Part shown: piece after piece, positions 60,920 to 64,000 of the stretch
Position numbering within the stretch: the first letter of the stretch is position 1
Layout of the letters: each line of letters begins with the position of its first letter
Source of the DNA: SW132 sp038150125
Lineage (GTDB): Bacteria > Bacteroidota > Rhodothermia > Balneolales > Balneolaceae
Length of the DNA stretch: 64,000 nt
NCBI RefSeq assembly: GCF_038150125.1
Contig: NZ_JBBVMF010000008.1
Span: 62,001 to 126,000 of the forward strand
Direction of reading: 5' to 3'
The notes under the pieces: model-generated
What the model was told of the DNA's origin: nothing
Database searches by the model: none
What the model saw: the letters and a program-made list of their open reading frames with translations, nothing else
Position numbers and translations under genes: made by a program

Positions 60920-61084
60920 CTATTTTTTTGGTGATTGTTTTTTAAGAAAATAATGGACGATGGGTGGCGCAATAAAAATAATGATGATGAGGTGCCCCGT
61001 ATATACATAAATCACAGCAGCAAGTAATAGGCAAACAAGAACGATAAGTGCCGTTATGTACCACACCTTTTGATTTGAAGTCAT
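60920..61084 (-). CDS. small membrane protein, 54 residues
   Basis: A short gene on the minus strand: ATG at 61082-61084 (plus-strand coordinates), stop at 60920-60922. It is preceded by a good ribosome-binding site, GGAGAG, six bases before the ATG. The product begins MTSNQKVWYI, has a membrane helix (about residues 8-29), then a second hydrophobic stretch with HLIIIIFIAPP, and ends in a basic tail (HYFLKKQSPKK). It lies just upstream of the UspA gene on the same strand and may share its transcript. Not recognised as a named family. Confidence 0.62.
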   Translation of the reverse strand: MTSNQKVWYITALIVLVCLLLAAVIYVYTGHLIIIIFIAPPIVHYFLKKQSPKK

Positions 61085-61444
61085 GATGATCTCTCCGCAA
61101 TGAATAAATTAAAATCCATAACTTTCAAAGAGTATGGATTTAATTATAAAGTGTCGAGGCTGTCCAAAAAGTGCGGACATTAGAAAATATATTTATTAAT
61201 ACCGTCACGCCGGACTTTGATCCGGCATCTCCCATACGACAACCTCGCAATGGAGGATGATGGTTTGTGCTCATGGATCAAGTCTTAAACTGTCGTTGGC
61301 TATGATGGTCATCCCCCTAGTTGACCGACAGCTGCCGGGATCTCTTGCAGGAAAAAGGGGATTTTTTAATATTTCCGACCCAGATGATCGGGTAATTAAA
61401 CCACTTATGATTGAATGATTTTGATTTAAAATAAAACTAAAAAT
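61085..61444. repeat. gene-free region with REP-like repeats
   Basis: These 360 bp carry no gene. At 61204-61231 is CGTCACGCCGGACTTTGATC...ATCTCC with the hairpin GCCGGA (61209-61214) and TCCGGC (61221-61226), a type of dispersed palindrome known from many genomes. A second, degraded copy follows about 61309-61347 (GTCATCCCCC...GCCGGGATCTC). The rest is A/T-rich and featureless. Confidence 0.6.
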
Positions 61445-63997
61445 TTATCCAACTTCTGCCCGCAATACATCGATAGGAGATTTCTTAAAAATATGGCGGC
61501 TGCCGGTCCATCCAATAAGTGTTGCCGCTAAGATAATCACCAGAGATAGCACCAGCATGGCTGTGAAATCTGGTACAAACGCCAGATCGAAATAGAAATA
61601 TGCGAGGCTCCAGCTTGCGGCAAATGCGAGCAGCAGTCCTGTCATTGTTGCCAGAAGTCCAAGTAAGACATATTCGATAGTCTGTATACGGGTCACCTGG
61701 GACTTGACGGCTCCAAGAGTCCTCAATAGAACAGATTCCCGCGTTCGCTGTTTTCGGCTGATGGAGATGGAGCTGGCAAGTACAATAAGTCCGGTAACAA
61801 TGCTGAATAATGCCATAAACTGTATGGCCATTGAAATTTTGTCAAGAAATTCCTGAACACTTTGCAGGGCTATACTCAGATCAATAGCCGAGATATTTGG
61901 GAAGTCACTCACAATTTCCTGCTGTATAGTGTATGCTTGTTCGTCGCTTTCAGTTCTCACGATCGTTGCAAAAAACTGGGGTGCATTTTCAAGCACATTG
62001 GTGGGGAAGAGGATGAAGAAATTGGGTTGCGGGCGTTGAAAATCAACCTCCCGAAAACTCGCAACAACCGTGTTCATGTTTACACCCTGAACGTTGAAAC
62101 TCAGGGAATCACCAATAGCCAGGTTAAGATCCTCTTTAATATTTTCCGCAACTGAAATGGGTACAACAGAGTTGAGGCCATCACCCTCACCAATCCATTC
62201 ACCTTCCAGGAGTGTTTCGGAATCTACCAGCGAATCGCGATAGGTTACCCTGTACTCACGTCTTAAAGCCCAGCCGCTCAGGTCAACAGTTGTATCGGAT
62301 CGAACATCACCAACTGACCTCCCTTTCCAGCCATTTAGCCGCATAGAAATGATGGGTACATTCTGCATGATGGTGCCGCCTTCTTCCCTGATAATCTCAT
62401 TGACGCCGGCGTTTTGGTCGGACTGAATATCGTAGAGCACAATATTTGGAAGATCTTCATTAGACTGAAGGCTTATTCGCTCAAGCAGCATCTCCTGGCT
62501 GAGATAGAGCGTGCCGATAAGCAGCATTCCCATTCCAAGCGTGGTCAGCAGCATTGGGGTTTGATTATTTGGCCTGAACAGATTGGCTGTTCCCTGCCGC
62601 CAAACATAAGGAAATGATTTAAGACGAAGTCCTTTTACGGATTTCATCAGCAGCAGTGCAGTGCCCCACAAAAGTGCAACCGACGCAATGAGTCCGCCGC
62701 TGAAGAACAGAGCAGCAACTAAGCTTTCTGTAGTGTAAGAGATCAAGGCCAAAACTACAGTAAATAAAATTGCGACTGTGCTGTATTTGGCCAGAGGCGA
62801 TAAATTCTTTAGCGGCGAAAACTCCGTTGACTTCAGCGTAAGCATGGGAGAGATACTGCTGATACCAATAAGCGGAAGAATGGAAAAGCCCACGCTGATG
62901 GTCACTCCAAGAAAAAGTCCTAATAGGATAGCAGGTACAGATATTGACTGTACAATATTAAATGGCAGAAATTCTGTAAACAATAAAGGCAGATAGGATT
63001 GCAGTACCAAACCGATGATAGTTCCGATCGCCGCGCCGGTTAGCCCCATCATACCGATTTGAAGCGTAAAAGCACTGATAATTTGTTGAGAAGACATTCC
63101 CATACACCGTAAGGTGGCCACCGCGTTCGTTTTTCGCCTGATGTAGACATAGACAGCACTCGCGACTCCGAGACCACCAAGTAAAAGAGCTATAAAAGCG
63201 ATAAGCCCGAGGAATTTACTCAGGTTGTTTACAATCTCATCATAATCCTCTTTTTCCTCGGCAACGGTTTCTGTTCGAACGCTGTGTTCTCTGCCAAGAG
63301 GCCGGAATTCAGATGCCACACGATCTGCTGATGTCGGATCGTCGAGCATCAGGTATTCTTTAAACTCCACACGACTGCCTCGCTGCAACAACCCTGACTC
63401 ATCAAGAAGAGATTTCGGCATATAAACGCGAGGGCCTACTAATGAAAATGCCGCGGATTCTCCGGGCACGTTTCGCAGCTCACCGGAAATGGGCAGAGTC
63501 AGCTGTCCGATTTGAACACTGTCACCCACATTGATATTAAATTGCTGCATGGTGGACTGCTCAAGCAGTACCGAGTTTGTGCGCTGATATTCTTCAGCTG
63601 CGGATGCAGGTACAGTTTCTATCGTTCCGTAAAATGGAAATGGTCCATCTACAGCCCGGATCTGGGAAAGACGAGTGTCGCCTGTAGATAGAAACTGAAC
63701 CATAGAGTTGAACTCAACCAGGCTCGCATCACTTCCCCCAATTGAATCGATGAATGACCAAACCGGCTCAGGGTACAATTGTGATGACTGAAATTCGAGA
63801 TCCGCTCCGAGCAACTCACGCGACTGATCATCAACAGTAAGAAGTACGTCATTCCGGAACGAAAGAATCGCGACAAGAGCAGCCACACCTGCAATTACAG
63901 CAGAGGTGTACAGGAGAAGGCTTTTCCACTGGGGTTTGGCATCCCGATAGGCAAGACGCCATGTAAAGGCTGAGAAGAAAGTTTTTAAAAAGTTCAT
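61445..63997 (-). CDS. ABC transporter permease, FtsX-like (YbbP type)
   Basis: 850 residues. An N-terminal membrane helix (about 25-48) is followed by a periplasmic MacB-type domain, a helix block with FLGLIAFIALLLGGLGVASA, YVYIRRKTNAVATLRCMGMS (the cytoplasmic A-x-L-R-x-x-G coupling segment) and two more helices, a second long set of helices, another periplasmic domain, and a closing FtsX block with SISRKQRTRESVLLRTLGAV. The size and duplicated layout fit the YbbP/LolE-like permeases that work with a YbbA-type ATPase in envelope maintenance. The ATG (63995-63997) follows the bases TGA on the minus strand at the window edge, so the upstream gene, probably the ATPase, may end there. Confidence 0.9.
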   Translation of the reverse strand: MNFLKTFFSAFTWRLAYRDAKPQWKSLLLYTSAVIAGVAALVAILSFRNDVLLTVDDQSRELLGADLEFQSSQLYPEPVWSFIDSIGGSDASLVEFNSMVQFLSTGDTRLSQIRAVDGPFPFYGTIETVPASAAEEYQRTNSVLLEQSTMQQFNINVGDSVQIGQLTLPISGELRNVPGESAAFSLVGPRVYMPKSLLDESGLLQRGSRVEFKEYLMLDDPTSADRVASEFRPLGREHSVRTETVAEEKEDYDEIVNNLSKFLGLIAFIALLLGGLGVASAVYVYIRRKTNAVATLRCMGMSSQQIISAFTLQIGMMGLTGAAIGTIIGLVLQSYLPLLFTEFLPFNIVQSISVPAILLGLFLGVTISVGFSILPLIGISSISPMLTLKSTEFSPLKNLSPLAKYSTVAILFTVVLALISYTTESLVAALFFSGGLIASVALLWGTALLLMKSVKGLRLKSFPYVWRQGTANLFRPNNQTPMLLTTLGMGMLLIGTLYLSQEMLLERISLQSNEDLPNIVLYDIQSDQNAGVNEIIREEGGTIMQNVPIISMRLNGWKGRSVGDVRSDTTVDLSGWALRREYRVTYRDSLVDSETLLEGEWIGEGDGLNSVVPISVAENIKEDLNLAIGDSLSFNVQGVNMNTVVASFREVDFQRPQPNFFILFPTNVLENAPQFFATIVRTESDEQAYTIQQEIVSDFPNISAIDLSIALQSVQEFLDKISMAIQFMALFSIVTGLIVLASSISISRKQRTRESVLLRTLGAVKSQVTRIQTIEYVLLGLLATMTGLLLAFAASWSLAYFYFDLAFVPDFTAMLVLSLVIILAATLIGWTGSRHIFKKSPIDVLRAEVG

Positions 63998-64000
63998 TCA

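Noticed and set aside
1..64000. tRNA, rRNA, tmRNA, integrase or phage genes.
   Set aside because: Intergenic regions were read on both strands and none of these was found.

Overview
The window is a chromosomal segment of a heterotrophic, outer-membrane-bearing bacterium of the FCB group, most consistent with Balneolota/Rhodothermota. Supporting signs are a type IX secretion C-terminal sorting domain of the NYPNPFNP type (36009..39014), a TonB receptor with an N-terminal carboxypeptidase-regulatory-like domain, ExbB-ExbD-ExbD energisers, a ribosomal rpsF-rpsR-rplI operon without ssb, a short primary-type sigma factor without region 1.1, and a TAnnTTTG-type promoter box before nuoL. No rRNA, tRNA, CRISPR array, integrase or transposase gene was seen. 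Taxonomy is inferred from gene content only.

Layout. 1..4609: end of a TolC-like protein, then adaptor and pump of an RND efflux system. 4685..8455: a BNR-4-type lipoprotein, two unknown genes and phenylalanine hydroxylase. 8585..8685: strongly structured intergenic DNA. 8699..16136 (minus): an 11-gene Mrp-type cation/proton antiporter operon with the order of archaeal Mbh/Mbs modules, MrpA split into MbhD/MbhE-like pieces and three MrpD-like subunits. Divergent from it, 16468..21857 carries nuoL, nuoM, a pterin carbinolamine dehydratase gene, and nuoN. 22048..23176: ribosomal proteins S6, S18 and L9. 23415..26861: a giant outer-membrane protein. 27154..29223: TonB energising cluster. 29354..32749: thiL and ftsH. 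33055..39014: TonB receptor plus a T9SS-exported surface protein containing a perfect 1,028-nt internal repeat. 39351..40705: pterin enzymes (PTPS-like and FolE2). 40706..41366: tandem and palindromic repeats. 41367..45760 (minus): ExoD-like protein and an actinobacterial-type fused 2-oxoglutarate dehydrogenase. 46020..51478: oligoendopeptidase F, a GAF plus degenerate GGDEF-like protein, phosphopentomutase and sigma factor. 51657..59654: a propeller histidine kinase, a NarL-type regulator, two paralogous Arg/Ser-rich lipoproteins and a FadL-like outer-membrane protein. 59686..61444: MITE-like and REP-like repeats, a two-UspA protein and an unannotated-size small membrane protein. 61445..63997: an ABC (FtsX-like) permease.

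How genes work together. The Mrp and NuoLMN blocks both move ions across the inner membrane and share one divergent control region. Four dispersed genes (phhA, phhB, PTPS-like, folE2) form most of a pterin-dependent phenylalanine hydroxylation pathway with cofactor synthesis and recycling. The most promising candidate for an undescribed system is 51657..58023: the kinase gene and the first Arg/Ser-rich lipoprotein gene are each preceded by a 16-bp palindrome that agrees at 15 of 16 positions when one copy is inverted, suggesting a regulon controlling unusual basic surface lipoproteins. The perfectly duplicated domain in the T9SS cargo protein is a second strong point, because recombination between the copies would change the domain number in frame.
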